NCBI GenBank assembly: GCA_015680685.1
Contig: MNCI01009116.1
Location: 5,447 to 69,446, forward strand
Direction: 5' to 3'
DNA from: Gnetum montanum
Taxonomy: Eukaryota; Streptophyta; Gnetopsida; Gnetales; Gnetaceae
Length of the DNA: 64,000 nt
Shown here piece after piece: positions 34,401 to 49,400 of this stretch. The notes under the pieces are model-generated. The model did not search any database. It was not told the DNA's origin and saw only the letters and a program-made list of their open reading frames with translations. Each line of letters starts with the position of its first letter. The first letter of the stretch is position 1. Both the position numbers and the translations under genes were made by a program.

Positions 34401-37400
34401 AGTCATATACAGATTTTAACGAATTTAAATTTAAAAGAAAGATAGAAATCAATGAATATGTATTCAGAAGTTTCGCAGAACTAGGTGCAAAATACCGGCA
34501 CACAACCACAAAACATGATACAAAATTGCATGTCCATGAATATATGTAAGAATAATTCTTGAATTAAATAAATATTAAAAGTTCAAGAGAAGTGTGTGGA
34601 GGTATTTGGCAAAAAAGGCCAAGTGTAATTAATAACTATTATAACATCATAATCCGATTTTATCAAAACGTTATACAATATAAAAACATTCATTGGACTA
34701 ATCCATGCCAGTCTGGAACTGTAAAAGAAGATAAAGCTTTGTAACTCCGTGAGAGGAAATGAACAACTTAATTGTTTGACCAATAGACTAGATGGATGAA
34801 TGGATCAATATTCAGAGGTGTAGCTTGTTGCTTAAGATTTGCAACTTGCATCTTGAAAGCTGCTGGTTCAATTTTAATGGATTATGCTAAGGTATAACAT
34901 GGTTCCGTGAACTATCCATGGTTGCTGGTTTGAATAACACTTGAGGCATCACTATATTCCTCTATATGTCCTGGGATGTACTTCAAGTTGAATTGTTTTG
35001 GGTTCTAACACCCCCCACCCCAAGCCCCGGTGACTAACAGGTTACAATAAGCTCATTCAATGAAATATTCGTGGTCTGATACCCTTATTGACTGAAGCAC
35101 ATATGAAACTTGGTCAGGAACTACTTTACCTTCTACGCATCAACCTTTCACCAAGCCATCGGAAATGTAGCATGAAGATTTTTCAATTCTGTTTGGTCGG
35201 GAGAAGCTAGGTATTTTTGAGAAAACGAGAAGTTTACACTTTCATCTGCAAGCCATAATAATTAATCACATATGCCTTTTTAAGATTAAATTACCATCTC
35301 AGTTGACTATACCACATGGTAGCAAGCCTGCCAGATATGATGCAACGTCCCATGGCTCAAGAAAACAAAGGACTATGAGCTAACATAATTGTGATGAATT
35401 CATTACAAGTCACCCGAGAAAATGAGTTTCTACAAAACAGGTTGATCAAATCTTGATTTCCAAACATGATTCAATGAATTAATAAATTAATAATATCTTT
35501 GACCACCAACATGCACATGGCAAACATACAGATACTGCTAATAAACAAATTTTCTACGTTCAAATGTAGAAAAGCTACCTGTAAGGACATTCTGCTATGT
35601 CTAATATTGTGTATTCAATGATGAATGACCACATACTATGTTAACTAGCATGCACAAGTGCTGGGGGTCAAACCTTTGCATGCGACTCCGCATCAACCCC
35701 TAGGATACAGACACATTGGGACAACACTTTGATAGACCTTTGCCATGCACGGAAATCTGACTCAAAAATGCAACTTGAAAGCTGATAAAAATGCCTTTGC
35801 CTTCCAGCTTGACCCAATTTTTTATGGCTGGGCAGCCTGGTCTACAAGATAGCTTCCCTCCTACCCTACCTCAATGCCAAGAATGTCTTGAAACTAGGAT
35901 GCAAGTCCACACTAACCAAACCAAGGCTAGTTTCGTATATTTAACCTTCTTTTAGGCAAGGTCCTACATCTTCTTGAAGTCCTTTATTGTATATTATAGG
36001 CAATCATTTAGAAAAAATACTTTTAAGATAAGAAATAGCTATATTAATCTCAAAGGTTCTCGAAATACAAAAATGCTTGCAAGTGATATGTCAATAACAC
36101 ATCCAAAAGAAAAAAAATATATTCCGGCACATCTAAAAGGCTGAAACTGTCATTACTACAGAATATATATAAGACTATGGATAAGGACTGCCATAAATAA
36201 CATATTAACAAACCTGTAAAGTATAAGCCATTCGCAATATCCGATAACTAATATTTTCTGTCGGTGCTTCCATCTCATAATAAATGGACATGCACAATGA
36301 AATAGGGCCTGATGCACAAGCATGTAACCAAAGTGGCCACAAAAGTGTTGATCGTCCTTCGATAATGGTATCCTGCAAAAACAATATAAATGAAATATGC
36401 CTTCTGTTCGTGACATAGAAGCATTAGAAATGATATATTATTTAATTTTAATAAATGTGACTCAACCTTAGGAAACGTAAAAACAGTGTTGTTGCTTAGG
36501 GCATTTAAAGCGTCACCCTCTGCAGATACTTTATTGTTATCGCTTTTATTCTTTGCTTCCAAGCACATAGGGAATTCAGCATCAAGGTCTCCTTGCTCGC
36601 CAAGGATAAGGAATCTTGGGTGACTGACCTTCAGTTTTATATTCTAAATGACAAGCTAGAAATTAGCACTAATAACAGAAGAAATATTGTTTGCAATCAT
36701 ATTAAATATACGAACTACATTAAGATAGAGAGTAAAAATTGACGTTGATAATTCTTGAAAGCAAAATGTAACTCTAAAATTAAATAAATATAAATTATCA
36801 ATCATGGTGAGAAAGCAAAAGAATCACCTTTATTGGTTCATCTGATTGATTTGACAACTCTAACACTAGTCGATGTATTTCTCCAATGTTTGCTTTGACA
36901 GGCATTCTATGAATTATACCTTCAATCCTTGGTAGATGCTGTGATGAAGAAAACAGCCACATAAATTAGCTTTGTTCCGCAAATAAGATCTTATAATAGC
37001 AGCATCTCACTTCAGTGAACAAAAGAACACGACTGGTAAGCATTAGAAATTAGCGTAGCGTTATACCTTGAGAACATGGAATTTTAGATGTTGTGAAGCA
37101 TCTTCCCTCACTTCCTGATTCCTTTTAATGGCACTTTTATTTTGTAACTGAGAAGCAAACTGAAATTGCCCTGCTACCGTGCGAGACAAAACCCACTTAA
37201 CACCAACAATATGAAGAATGCCCTCTTTTGTAGGAGTGACTTTTAGGGGGACCTGTGTATCAAAATTCATATAGGTAAGTTAAACGGCATCTTACATTTT
37301 GCACTAGTACAAAATTGGATTAGGACATTAGTATATGACTCAGCATTGTGGGACTGCAAAATTGGCTGTATTTGTCTCTGAAATCCTAGAGGTGGATTCC

Positions 37401-40400
37401 CATTTACCAGTGTCAGAATATATACCCATCAATCATATGAAAAGATGATCAAGGGAACCTCTCTACTTTTCCTAACCTATTAACCTCAGGTGAAACCAAT
37501 ACGAATAAGACTAGATTCCAAATATCATTTTCACGCAAAAGGCTTGATTTGCTGGGTCGAAAAAGTGAATTCTATCACCATAATAATAATAGAAACAACA
37601 GGCAGAAGACCTGCAAAATTGATTCCATTAAGGGCTCGGCCTTCAAACCATACATTCCAGGACATATAGCCAACACAAAAGTTTTGCAGAACTTAAATAG
37701 AACTTAAATAGACCCATAACTTGGAGTTTCCAAATCAAGAGTCTTATGACTAGCCTAACACTTCATTGTTTTTGGCCCATTGGGTATGTAATACACTTCA
37801 CCAGCCCATTGTATGTAATACACTTCACCAGCCCATTGGGGCATGTAATACGCTTCTCTGAATTTTTAATAAGATGTTGGATAAGATGTTGGTACAACAG
37901 CTTGCCCCTTTAATGCCTAAGGTAGTTTGAGAGAATCAGACAAGTTTTGTGTAGGGCCGATTTCTGCAAGATCAAGTAATGCCTAAGGTAGTTTGAGAGA
38001 ATCAGACAAGTTTTGTGTAGGGCCGATTTCTGCAAGATCAAGTGATTCTTTTGCAGGAGATTCTGCACTTGTTACAGCAATCTGCTTTGCCTGGAATGTG
38101 TGTCTGCTTTGCCTGGAATGTGTGTTAAATTAGATATTAAAAAAGGCTTACAATACGGTGAGTAGATATTAAAAAAGGCTTACAATACGGTGAGTTGGAA
38201 GGCCTTACAGGAAATCAGGTTGCGGAAAGGTTTCACGCCCAATTTCATTAATCTCTACCTTTAGATAGAAGCATCAGAAGGACATTCCTTTGACATTGAG
38301 GGACAGTTATGGGGGTTTGCGGCCCCAGGCAGAGGGCTGCGGCAAGGGGATCTGCTCTCCCCACTGCTGTTCACCATAGTTATGGACACCCTATAGAGTT
38401 TCTGTGAGTCAGAGGGGCTTGGTGGTTTGGAGGCAGCCAGGGTGCACTGCCTTGCAAAGCACTATGCAGATGATACTATTCTTTTCTCACATGCAGCCGT
38501 TGCCCAAGTGCTGGCACTTCAAAGGGCACTAGAACGGATGGCACTCGAGCTTGCGCTTGAAATTAACAAAGATAAGTCGGCCCTGCATCTAGTTAACACG
38601 GCAGAAAAGGTGAAAGGATGGATTTCCAAGTGCTGGGCATTCTGCTTGGGACTATCCAGAATTCCTATTTAGGAATGCTGGTTTTCGAGTGGAAGCGGCG
38701 CCAAACGTGGATTGCTCTAGTGCAGAAGATGCAGAAGAGAACAGACCACTAGACTAATCTATTTTTGTCCAGAAAAGGTAAGATTTTATGAGCATCAAGG
38801 GTTCTTACGGCAATGGCATGATTCACTGCTTCCATGGCGTCTCTCCCTGTAGGAGTTATTCACAAAAGAGACCAGATTGCGAGACATTTTGTGTGGTCTG
38901 GGGATAAGGGAGGGGGGAAACTCCACCTAGTATGCTGGACAAGCACGGCAAAACAAAAGACTGCAGGTGGAATAGGTTTGCTGTCCTTCAATGACAAGAT
39001 TATGCTTGGAATGTAGAGGCTTGTGAAATAGGCTGATGGCATAGGGGGATGGTCAAACATAGTGGATTAGGATTGTGCAGCAGAAATATCAACTTTGGAA
39101 GGCTGACCCAAGAGGGTCATGGTTATGGAGGGCGTTGTGCAAACATGCAAATGAGATGTGGTAGAGAGATCTTCTGAGCAAGGCCCCCAAACAAATCATT
39201 AATACCAAGTATCCACCGGCTACCGTTACCAAGTATCCACCGCCTACCGGATGGCAGTCCATATGGAACGGGCGATTACCCTAGAAAATGAAGGTTTCTG
39301 CTTGGCTTATTGTGCACAAGGCACTGTCGGTGAGGAGGTTTCTGAGAGAGCGAGGGCTGAATATTGATCCCAGCTGCCCTTTGTCTGCGGAAGAAGCAGA
39401 AACCATTAATCATTTCGTTTACCATGAAAGACACTTGGCAAGTGGCTAGGCTAGCACCGCCTATACGACCAAATGGTGATGCAAAGGAGACTACGGTTTA
39501 TGGGTGGTATGAAAATACAGAAATGACCTGGTTTTCCAAGCGCAGAGGATCCTGCTACCGATTTTTGCTGCCATTGCAGGGGTGTGCCTTTGGGAGGAGT
39601 CATCGTAGAGCATGGGTCAGACCAGTTACCATGAACCGGCAGTGAGTGAGTTTCAAGGCAAGGCTAAATTATGGTGATAACCAGGATAGGACGGGCTCAT
39701 CTAATTATGGTGATAACCAGGATAGGACGGGCTCATCTACTATCATGGATTGAAGGGGTGCAGGATTTTTGCTAACTGCGAGGGGGAGGGGGAGGCAACT
39801 ACGTGGAGGATTTGTCTGATGGAATCGACGTTGGCGGAAGTGTTTGGGGTGCCACCCGCAAGGTCCCTCTGGTGGTGCATAGTTACAGGCGCGCCAAAGA
39901 GTTTTTTCGGGGAGGGACACCGAAAACAGCCAGCAGGCATGTGCCTAAGTCAGCGTTGCCATTAGTCTTGCATGTTGCGGCAGTGTTAATTGAAAGATTC
40001 GTGGTGCAGTCAGGTAGTTCGGCTAAGTTGTTGGGTGTTCTTTTACCATGTTTACACTACTTGAAGTATGGGGTGCAGGTGAACATGCTGTGGTTCTTCC
40101 TGGAATCTCTGTGGCACAAACGGCCTGGTAGACATCCTGGTCTTATCCTTGCTTTGTAGCAGTCTAGTTTGCTTATGCTTCTGCCAGAGCCGCGACCGGA
40201 GCCTTTGCTTGTTTATTGGTGACGACATGTCTGAGACACTAAAGGGGGGAATGTTTGGGAGCACCGCTACGCAAATCAGGGTTTGGGGGATGATGTGGAA
40301 ACTTCACAAGAGGCACAGAAGGAAGGGCAGGCAACTGCGTGTCCAGAGAGTTAGTCCAGAGAGTTAGTAGGGAGGCAGCCACGCGGGCACGGGAGGAGGA

Positions 40401-43400
40401 AAAGGCAGAGTGGGAGGCCCAGTGGACTGCGCAAGAGGCTGATTTGCGAAGGGCGGCGGATCTGGCCGTGCGCCAAAGGGCTAAGTTGCAGGCCAAGGTT
40501 CACAAAAACTGCATACAACATGAGGAGACAAAAACACAGATAATGAGAGACGAGCTGCGAGTCCAAATCCAAACAAAAATGGAATAGGATGTGCAGCAAC
40601 GAGCAGAAGAAGTGCTACAGTGCCAAGCGGAGGATCAGGTGTGTGAAGGGTCTCTGCACAAGGATGGTACGAGGGCCTTCAGGGGAAACCGCAGCTATTG
40701 TTCAGTGACTCCTTGTCTTAGATAATGGACAAAGGGTTGTTTTATCACTTTGGCATGGTTTATGTTGACTCGAGGGTCCAAGGGCTAAGGGCTGAGGTCT
40801 TGGGGATGGGGCATTTGTGGCTGAGACGTGGGGTTTACGTGCCTGTGTTAGCCTGTGTTGGATAGGTTTTGGGACTTTCTGGAGTGGTATGGAAGTTCCA
40901 GGGGTAGGTGGCTGGTTTGTTTGGTGGCACCTTTTGGTCTTACTGGGTCAATATGGCTGGTGCTTGTTGATTGGTGCCTGACAGGTGTGCTGATCTCGTT
41001 TGTACATATTTTATTTTTCTATTATCCTACTTAGGAAGGAGAGGCACTGGCTATACTCACTAGTGAAATGGGGTGAGAATACTATTGTGATCATCAATGA
41101 ACCGGGAAGTAGTCGTACTGCATTATGACAAGAGTTATGTCTCAGTTCATTGCAAAACACTAACTGTCTTGCAATATTGGGTACTGGAGCAACTGGAGGT
41201 AAAAACAGGTCTGTGAGCGTAAGCGTGCATGCAAATGTCAACGTAATGGTTTTTAGGTTTGGAATACATCATTTTCGGAGGATCGAGAAAACCACTTACA
41301 GTGATGCTTTGCCCTCCTTTCAGACTAAATGCCTCCCCAGAAACAGTAAATTCTGTTGAATCACTTTCCAATGTGTTCCTGAATATTAAGAATCAACTTC
41401 ACTTCATAAGTATTACATCTATTCGGAAAATGGAAATTTTCAACAGAAATACTAAAGAACATTTCTAGGATGAAACATTATAAAAGCTATATACCTATCC
41501 TCTGTGATTAATGTATCCTTCTGATCAGACGCTTCTGTTTCCATACTTGTGTCTGCGTTGTCATTGTAATGAAAACATGAATTGTAAAATATCTATATTG
41601 CTAAATACTTTTTCCTAAAAGAATTAAACAGAATAAATGTTACAGGATGGTTGGTGAATAAAATACCTTCCCTTTCTGAAAAATTTTGAGGGAGAAATTC
41701 ACATACAAGGGACACAGCAGATAAATCAACTGGAATACAAAGTGGATTTTGGAACTCCAGATCTACAGTAACAGTTTCTGTAATATTTGAAAGAATCCAA
41801 TGAATATCCATTGACCCGATAAAGTTAGCGATAAATTTTACAGCCTAGCCAGCATTAGACTTCATGAAATTAAAATGTTGTATACTGAACCAACCATTAA
41901 AGATATTTTGAGAGATACTACCTGCTTATGATACTATTGAGTAATGACCCTATAAATTTTGGCTTTTAAGATTGGGCCACTGAGAAAGCTGTAGAAACCA
42001 AATATGATGATCACCCAAAGGCTCAATGCTCATTCTGCCAAGCAGGGTGCTGGGATGGCTAGTAGATGAGCACAAGCCTAACCTTTTTCTGACTCTGCCC
42101 AGGCTCAAATGCAAGCCTTTGCCTTATGACTTGAGAAATGAGCACCTTACCATCACCTTACCATCATTCTAAATGATGGCCTCTCTCTTGTAGAAACTAA
42201 ATGTCTCAGAAAAGTAAGCCACATTTTGATAGAGATCATGGTCAGGCTCATTTCCTGGATAACTTTTGCACCTTGTATTCGTCTATTAGTTCTGTACTTA
42301 ATGAAATACTAACCTTTTTTGAACAGGTTAAAAAGAAATTTGATTAATTATATACAATTTGAAGTATAACCAGATTTGTCTTGAATTTTGCTGATCAGCC
42401 AAGAGACATGATCAGGGTTCTAATGATAAGCTATCAAAAACAATGATAGTCAAAATACAGAAAATAGAATAATCATCTCCATGTACCAATCAGTTCCTCA
42501 CCTTGGAAATAGAAATTACAATCTTATAAACTTCAAAGACCCGGATGGTCAAATCACAATTAATGTGGTGGTAACTCAAATGATAATTGTGTTAGTTTGT
42601 CAACCAGTAAGTTGTGAGTCTAAGCTACGATTAAGGCACTAAGTTCACTAGTGCTATGCCAATTAACGTGCCACATGCAAAGAAAATCCAATAAGCATAA
42701 GTTGGCAGACTCAGAACATGACGAAGACATCTATTCTTCGTCTTTCCCCCACGATAGACATCTATTCTTCGTCTTTCCCCCACGATTTAAGAAGGCACAA
42801 GGATACAAACCATCACACCCATGTTTCGTATCCTATGTTATATAATTATATCAAATTTAACTACATCAAAGTCAGAGTATGAACGAAAATAAACATGTTG
42901 AAAATATATTATTACATGATTGTTAGAAGTTCTCTTCTTTTTGCCTCTTGGTGAAATAACTTCTGAATTAACAAATACTCGTATAGCTATTGTTTTAAGG
43001 CTCTGAGTGTTTGTATCACAGGATGCTGAGAAACAATCTCTTAAGCTTGCACCTATATGATAAATTTTCGTTAAATGAAACTGAAAAGGGGTTCTATCTA
43101 AGTTTTTATCCTGACTTTTTTTTTCGGTGGAGCCTAAAGAACATTAGACTAAACTTAAAAAAGGGATCCCACCTATAACATGTATAACCTTTATAATATT
43201 GCAACTATATTATAATGTTACAAGTTTGAAAACTTGGAAAGGTCCATGCCCAAGCTTTAAAGTTTGCAACTAAATGATAAGTTTATTACTTTTAATCTTG
43301 AAAGCCAGTTTTGCCTATTTTTCAGCTTTTTACCTGCATAATAAGTTTATAAATTTGCACCTGAATAGTAATGGTGAGTTACCATACACAAAAGACTAAC

Positions 43401-46400
43401 AGGAAAATGCCTTTGGCTCTCAGCCAAAATTTTCCATCAGTTAAAAAATTGGGTTAAAAAATGTTAGGGTTGAAGTCTAAAAGTTGGAAATGAAAAGCAA
43501 TGAAACAAAAACAAAGAGAAAAGGGATTGAAATTCAGATAAAAGGGGAAAAGCTAAATGAATTTAGAATATGAGGTAAGAAACGACCTCCAGAAATACAA
43601 ATCTTATAGCCACTACTTTTCTTTTGTCTTGAAGTAGATTTTGTTGCTGAATCTAGCCAAGTAGGCACCGTCTGTGGTATTGAAGGAATTAATCCATCCT
43701 CCAAACTTTGCCATGTCCTTTCTGGTAAAAGAACCTGAAATGCAAAAGGTATTCGGTACCTGAATTAGTAAATTGGGCTGATGAATATATTAACAAATGC
43801 ATATATGAATAAAATGCTAAAATGATTATCAAAGTTATTGCTTATCTGTAGCAAAAACTTATCGTTCAATAATGAAATTTTAATCAAGGAAAAAATACCA
43901 TCAATATTAAACTCGTTAAAGAGACCTATAATGCTTATCAAATTAGTGTATTCCCGTAGATCATGCATAAAAAGAACTCATGATTCCACTGCCCAAAATG
44001 GTAGGATTCTGGTAGCTTAACCATGACTTTCAACTATTTATTGACAACTTTGGAATATACACTTTCAGTATCAGAAATATTTTATTTTTATTTTTATTTT
44101 GCATTAACAAGTTAATTTCAGTATACGTAAGTTGGTACTCGGACGTTTCCTGATTATATGTATCTATTTCCTAGTCTGCAATTGCCGTTTTTCAAATGTA
44201 AGAAACACTGCAAGAAGAGGTCTTCTATGCTGTAGGATGAATACTAAGCCATTTTGAAATGTGACAGACTTCAAGAGGTAAATGATAAGACGACATATGC
44301 TCCAACTCATTGAAATTGATCAGAAAAAGTGTAATGGGAAATTGGAAACTTTGGCTATTGAAAAATGTTTGATATTCCATCATCAACATTATGATAGAAC
44401 CATTGAAGAAAAAAAAATTATGAGAAAACCAAAAGAGAAAAAAGAAAAAAAACATGATATAAGAAAACAGGGGAAACTCCTTGTTGGACAAAACAATGCA
44501 GAAAGTGAACACAGATAAATCAACGAACAGAAGGGCAAGTCCTGCCAGCAACCCCTAGTATAAGAAATAAGGGAACTCTTAATCATGTTGTAGCAGGGTT
44601 TGACTCTGTGCATTTTCCCTTTGGAGAATTTCATAAGCCTATGCAATGAGAAGCACCTGTTGTGTTCCCCCAGATTTTTGTCCAGATGGAGAATCATGGA
44701 GAACCTCCTTACACTGGAGCAGATTTCCACAAGGAATCCCTTTTCTGTCGGCCCAAGGTGTTTTGAGGTAACAGAATCTCAAGTTCATAACCTTGGTCAC
44801 GTCCTCCATCTTAACCTGGACTCTAGCCTGCACCCTTTGAGCCTCAACCTTCACTTTTGCAATAAAATCAGCAAGGTCTAGGATCGTAATCTCTTTAAGG
44901 ATTTTTATTTTTAATTTTATATTGATGTTGAAACTGGACAATGAAGTGGATGTTTTTTTTTTCTTTTTCTTTTTTATTTACAAACTCTGCAATGAACTGG
45001 AAGTTTCAAGCCATGTTGCCGCAATCTAAGGATAGTTCTCAAAAGTCATTACAAGTTGAATATATGGTTTGGGTTCACACGCAGTTGGAAGCATGCTCCT
45101 GCTCTCAAAAAACATGGAGTGAGCAGGGCTTTATGGTAGCACATAGCGTGCTCTTATAAAACACCGATATTTTCTTCCCTACCTAGCATTTAAAATTCAA
45201 AACAAATTTGGAAAATAAAATACTTACAATAGAAAATGAAACCCAATGTCAAAGTTTATTGCTGTCATCCCCATTGTCTCCGCAATCAGGCCAGCGAAAC
45301 TACTGATGATCCACAACAGATTGCGCACGAGCTGACACAATACTGGCGCGGGATTTAGGCCAGGCGCCCCACCACACCCATCTCGGTTCCCGTGCAGCAT
45401 GTGCTGAGCGAGCACGACAACGTTCAGCTGTTGGCCCCCTTCTCATGGTCGGAGCTCACGGCCACGCTCACTAGCATGCCCGGTGGCAAAGCACCTGGTC
45501 CTGACGGTTGGAGCCTTGAATTTTTTAAAACGTTCATAGATATTGTGGGGCCCAATATTCTCGATGCGTTCAATCTTATGTTGGCCAGGAGACAGGTTCG
45601 AAGGGAACTCAACTGCTCCCACATTGTTTGCATCCCAAAGCAGTCTGATGCACACCGCCTGGAACATTTCCGCCCCATTGGGGTTTGGAATGTTCTTATC
45701 AGGATCTTCTCCAAAATGCTGGTGAGTCGGCTTGTGCCGATCATGCCCAAGCTGGTGGGGATCAACCAGGTGGGGTTAGTGCAAGGACGGGCAATTCAGG
45801 ACCAAATCCTCCTCATGCAGGAGGTGTTTCATTCGCTTCGGAGTACGGGCTTTGCCTCAAGCTTGACATCACCAAGGCTTATGACACGCTCAGCTGGGAG
45901 GCCTTGCAGTCCATCATGTTACAGAAAGGGTTTGATTTGCAATTCATCCGCCTATGCATCCACATGCAGTCCTCGGCCGGCTTCTCCTTGGATGTGGGGG
46001 GGCGTTTATGGGGCCTCTCCTCCCCTGGGCGGGGATTGAGGCAAGGGGACCCGCTCTCGCCCCTCCTTTTCATCATTGCCATGGACTTAATGCAACATTA
46101 CTACAGCACCTCAGGGGTGGACGGTCTAAACATTGTCGGCGTGGCATGCCGGACCGAACACTATGCGGACGATACGATGTTGCTCAGTAGAGCAACGGTC
46201 CCACAGGCACGGTGCATCAACATTGCCCTGTCCCGTCTCACGGCCGAGGTGGGGCTGGAAATCAATCGAACCAAATCCTCCGCCCACTTCCTTAATGTGG
46301 ATGCTGAGGTTAAAAACCGGGCGATACACATCCTGAACATCCTGCCAGGCACGTACAGCGACACATATCTGGGCATCCCCCTATTCAGATGGGAATGGAC

Positions 46401-49400
46401 CACGGTGTGGGGCCTGCTGCTCGAAAAAATCAAGAGAAGAATGAGCCATTGGCAAACAGATTCCTTAGTCGCAAAGGGTGCTTGTTGGTGGCCACTGGAA
46501 TCCTCACGGCAATCGCACGGTTCATGGCGACCGTGGCCACCCCCCGAACGCGGTCATCTCTGCGGTTAATACTCTCGTTCATACCTTCGTTTGGGAGGGG
46601 GGCAAGGGGGGGCGCAAAATTCATCTGGTCCGCTGGGAGCGGGTAGCATGCCCCCAAAGTGCAGGGGGCTTGGGTATCACATCCTTCGAGGATGAGTTGA
46701 TGCTCGGGTAGCAACGGTTATTGCTCCGATTTTCGCGCCCCCAGGGAGAACCGATCCCTTGGATCCGAATCATGAAAGCCAAATATCTGCCTTGGGTTTN
46801 NNNNNNNNNNNNNNNNNNNNNNNNNNNNNNNNNNNNNNNNNNNNNNNNNNNNNNNNNNNNNNNNNNNNNNNNNNNNNNNNNNNNNNNNNNNNNNNNNNNN
46901 NNNNNNNNNNNNNNNNNNNNNNNNNNNNNNNNNNNNNNNNNNNNNNNNNNNNNNNNNNNNNNNNNNNNNNNNNNNNNNNNNNNNNNNNNNNNNNNNNNNN
47001 NNNNNNNNNNNNNNNNNNNNNNNNNNNNNNNNNNNNNNNNNNNNNNNNNNNNNNNNNNNNNNNNNNNNNNNNNNNNNNNNNNNNNNNNNNNNNNNNNNNN
47101 NNNNNNNNNNNNNNNNNNNNNNNNNNNNNNNNNNNNNNNNNNNNNNNNNNNNNNNNNNNNNNNNNNNNNNNNNNNNNNNNNNNNNNNNNNNNNNNNNNNN
47201 NNNNNNNNNNNNNNNNNNNNNNNNNNNNNNNNNNNNNNNNNNNNNNNNNNNNNNNNNNNNNNNNNNNNNNNNNNNNNNNNNNNNNNNNNNNNNNNNNNNN
47301 NNNNNNNNNNNNNNNNNNNNNNNNNNNNNNNNNNNNNNNNNNNNNNNNNNNNNNNNNNNNNNNNNNNNNNNNNNNNNNNNNNNNNNNNNNNNNNNNNNNN
47401 NNNNNNNNNNNNNNNNNNNNNNNNNNNNNNNNNNNNNNNNNNNNNNNNNNNNNNNNNNNNNNNNNNNNNNNNNNNNNNNNNNNNNNNNNNNNNNNNNNNN
47501 NNNNNNNNNNNNNNNNNNNNNNNNNNNNNNNNNNNNNNNNNNNNNNNNNNNNNNNNNNNNNNNNNNNNNNNNNNNNNNNNNNNNNNNNNNNNNNNNGCTA
47601 TTTCGTCCAATCTGGCAACGCTTCCAAGCTGCAGGGCCTTCACTTTGCCTTCCTGCGTTGTCTCAGGTTGGGTAGCCCGGTCAACCTCCCCCGCTTCTTT
47701 AAAGAGACTCTTAAGCTCAAACGTCGCGACTGCCACTCTGGTCTGATTTTGGTGCTCTGGCGGGGGGCGGGGGGAGGGGGGCTGCCCCCCTCGCCCTCTG
47801 GCCCCCCCCTACGGGGGGTCTCCTCGGAGTGCTCCCCTTCGGCTAGGCCGCTGGCTGAGGCGGTGCCTGGGCTGGGGAGTAATTGGCCCCGTTGGGGTTC
47901 CCAGGTTCCGCGGGGGTGGAGGCCCACACGGACGAGGCGCTCCCCCGAACGCTCGATTTCCCCCCTGTCGGAGACGTCCAACCGAAGAAACTGGGATGAG
48001 GAGCTTCAACAAGCTGCGCAACGAGCGGCGGACAAGGTGCGGGAAGAGTGCGAGGCCAAGTGGAACGAGGCCCTCACGCAGGCCCCGGCCAATATTGAGG
48101 CCCAGGTCACGGAGCGCGAGCAGGAGCAGGTCAGGCAGCAGGAGCTCCTTGCTAAGGCTACCCGGGCCCGCCTCATCGACGAAATCAGGGCCCAAGTTCG
48201 GGAAGAGCTTACGCAGGAGGCGGCGGACCAAAGACGGCGTGAGCTAGAGGCGCGGGCGGCGCAGGAGCGCCTCCAGGAGGAGGAGGCCCAACGGCAGAAA
48301 CAGCTTGACCACGCCCACGGGCATAATGCCCGGCAATGGCTGCGGGAGGGGCGATGCCCATACTTTATTATGGGCATTAACTATGAGAGCTCCTGGGCGG
48401 AGCTCAAACAGCACATCCGCCGGGCCTCGGCGTGGTACCACCCTGATGCCGGGGCTTCGCAAGAGGACAGGGGTAGGCGGGAGTCGCTTATGCAGGGCCT
48501 CCAACAGGCGGCCAATTTCGTGGATACGAAGGATCACCGGAACACTCTCGATATCCTCCATGAGCTGGAGCACCCCAACTGCGCCTACCGACGGCTGCCG
48601 ACGCACCCGTAAGAGGTGGTACTCTGTTGGGGGTTGCCCCCCCTGGGTCGACTTTGCAGGTTTTTGGGTTGTCGGGGGGTGCCCCCCCCCCCCCCCCCCC
48701 CCCCGATTCGTTGGGTGGCTTCGCGCCCCCCGCCCCCCCAGTTGTTTTGACTTTTCTCTGTTTTGACCGTCTCACTCGCAGTTTCTGTGGTTCGGGGGGC
48801 CTCCCCTCTCGGTTGGACCTTCCCATGTGGCCCACCGCTTGTAATCGCATGTAATCTTTGTAACATACTTTTGCTATTTTAATATAATCCCAACCTCTTT
48901 CTCAAAAAAAAAAAAAAAAAGTTTATTGCTGCATGTTGCAATCAATCAGCCAAATTACATTTAAATTAGAATCCAAAAATCAGCGCAACACAATACACAA
49001 CCTCACAAACAAAGCCCATACACGAACACTCACAATCATAATACCAAAATCTAAGAAAAAAGTGGATTGTTACATACCCCTCTTAAAACATTTCCTCTTG
49101 GAAATGTCTGAAAAGTTGAGGATAGCTTTCACAAACCATACCTGCCATCTCCAACGATGTTTTCAATCCACCCTAGTTCCAAATATTTGAACTTGACATA
49201 TGGCATGGTGCCTAAGATTGGAAACTCTCTGATCTGAGATTCAAAATGGTTGGACTGGGGTTGTACAATCTGGGCTGACCTAACGTTTTTTCCATCATAA
49301 AACATACTTAGAATCATTATGCAACCTAATACCAGGCACCTGACTAGACCTAAGATTAGTCATTACAATGTAATGGTATATGTGCTAAGATGCTTGAAGA

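Larger units (their letters stand above)
45265..48917 (+). mobile_element. 5'-truncated GC-rich L1-like LINE in TRAPPC8 intron 16
   Basis: Bounded by a 14-bp target-site duplication and ending in a poly(A) run (48904-48920), as expected for target-primed reverse transcription. It is 5'-truncated inside ORF2, upstream of RT, and carries a 797-base N gap. GC content is far above the surrounding intron. It encodes RT (45266-46710) and, past the gap, a coiled coil plus J-domain-like module (47597-48612). The 3' UTR includes a long poly(C) tract. Inserted antisense to TRAPPC8. Confidence 0.92.

Noticed and set aside
34790-34870. Possible tRNA-derived SINE (also near 42560, 54300, 57450 and 57950)
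   Set aside because: Words like GGTTCAAT occur, but no A-box/B-box pair, ends or target duplications could be set.
46621-47746. Very long frames on both strands over 46.6-48.6 kb
   Set aside because: Their length comes from reading through the 797-N gap. Only the + strand part after the gap has independent support.
47809-48866. - strand frames over the GC-rich LINE end
   Set aside because: Antisense shadows of a GC-rich coding stretch. The Gly- and Pro-rich translations come from the C and G runs.
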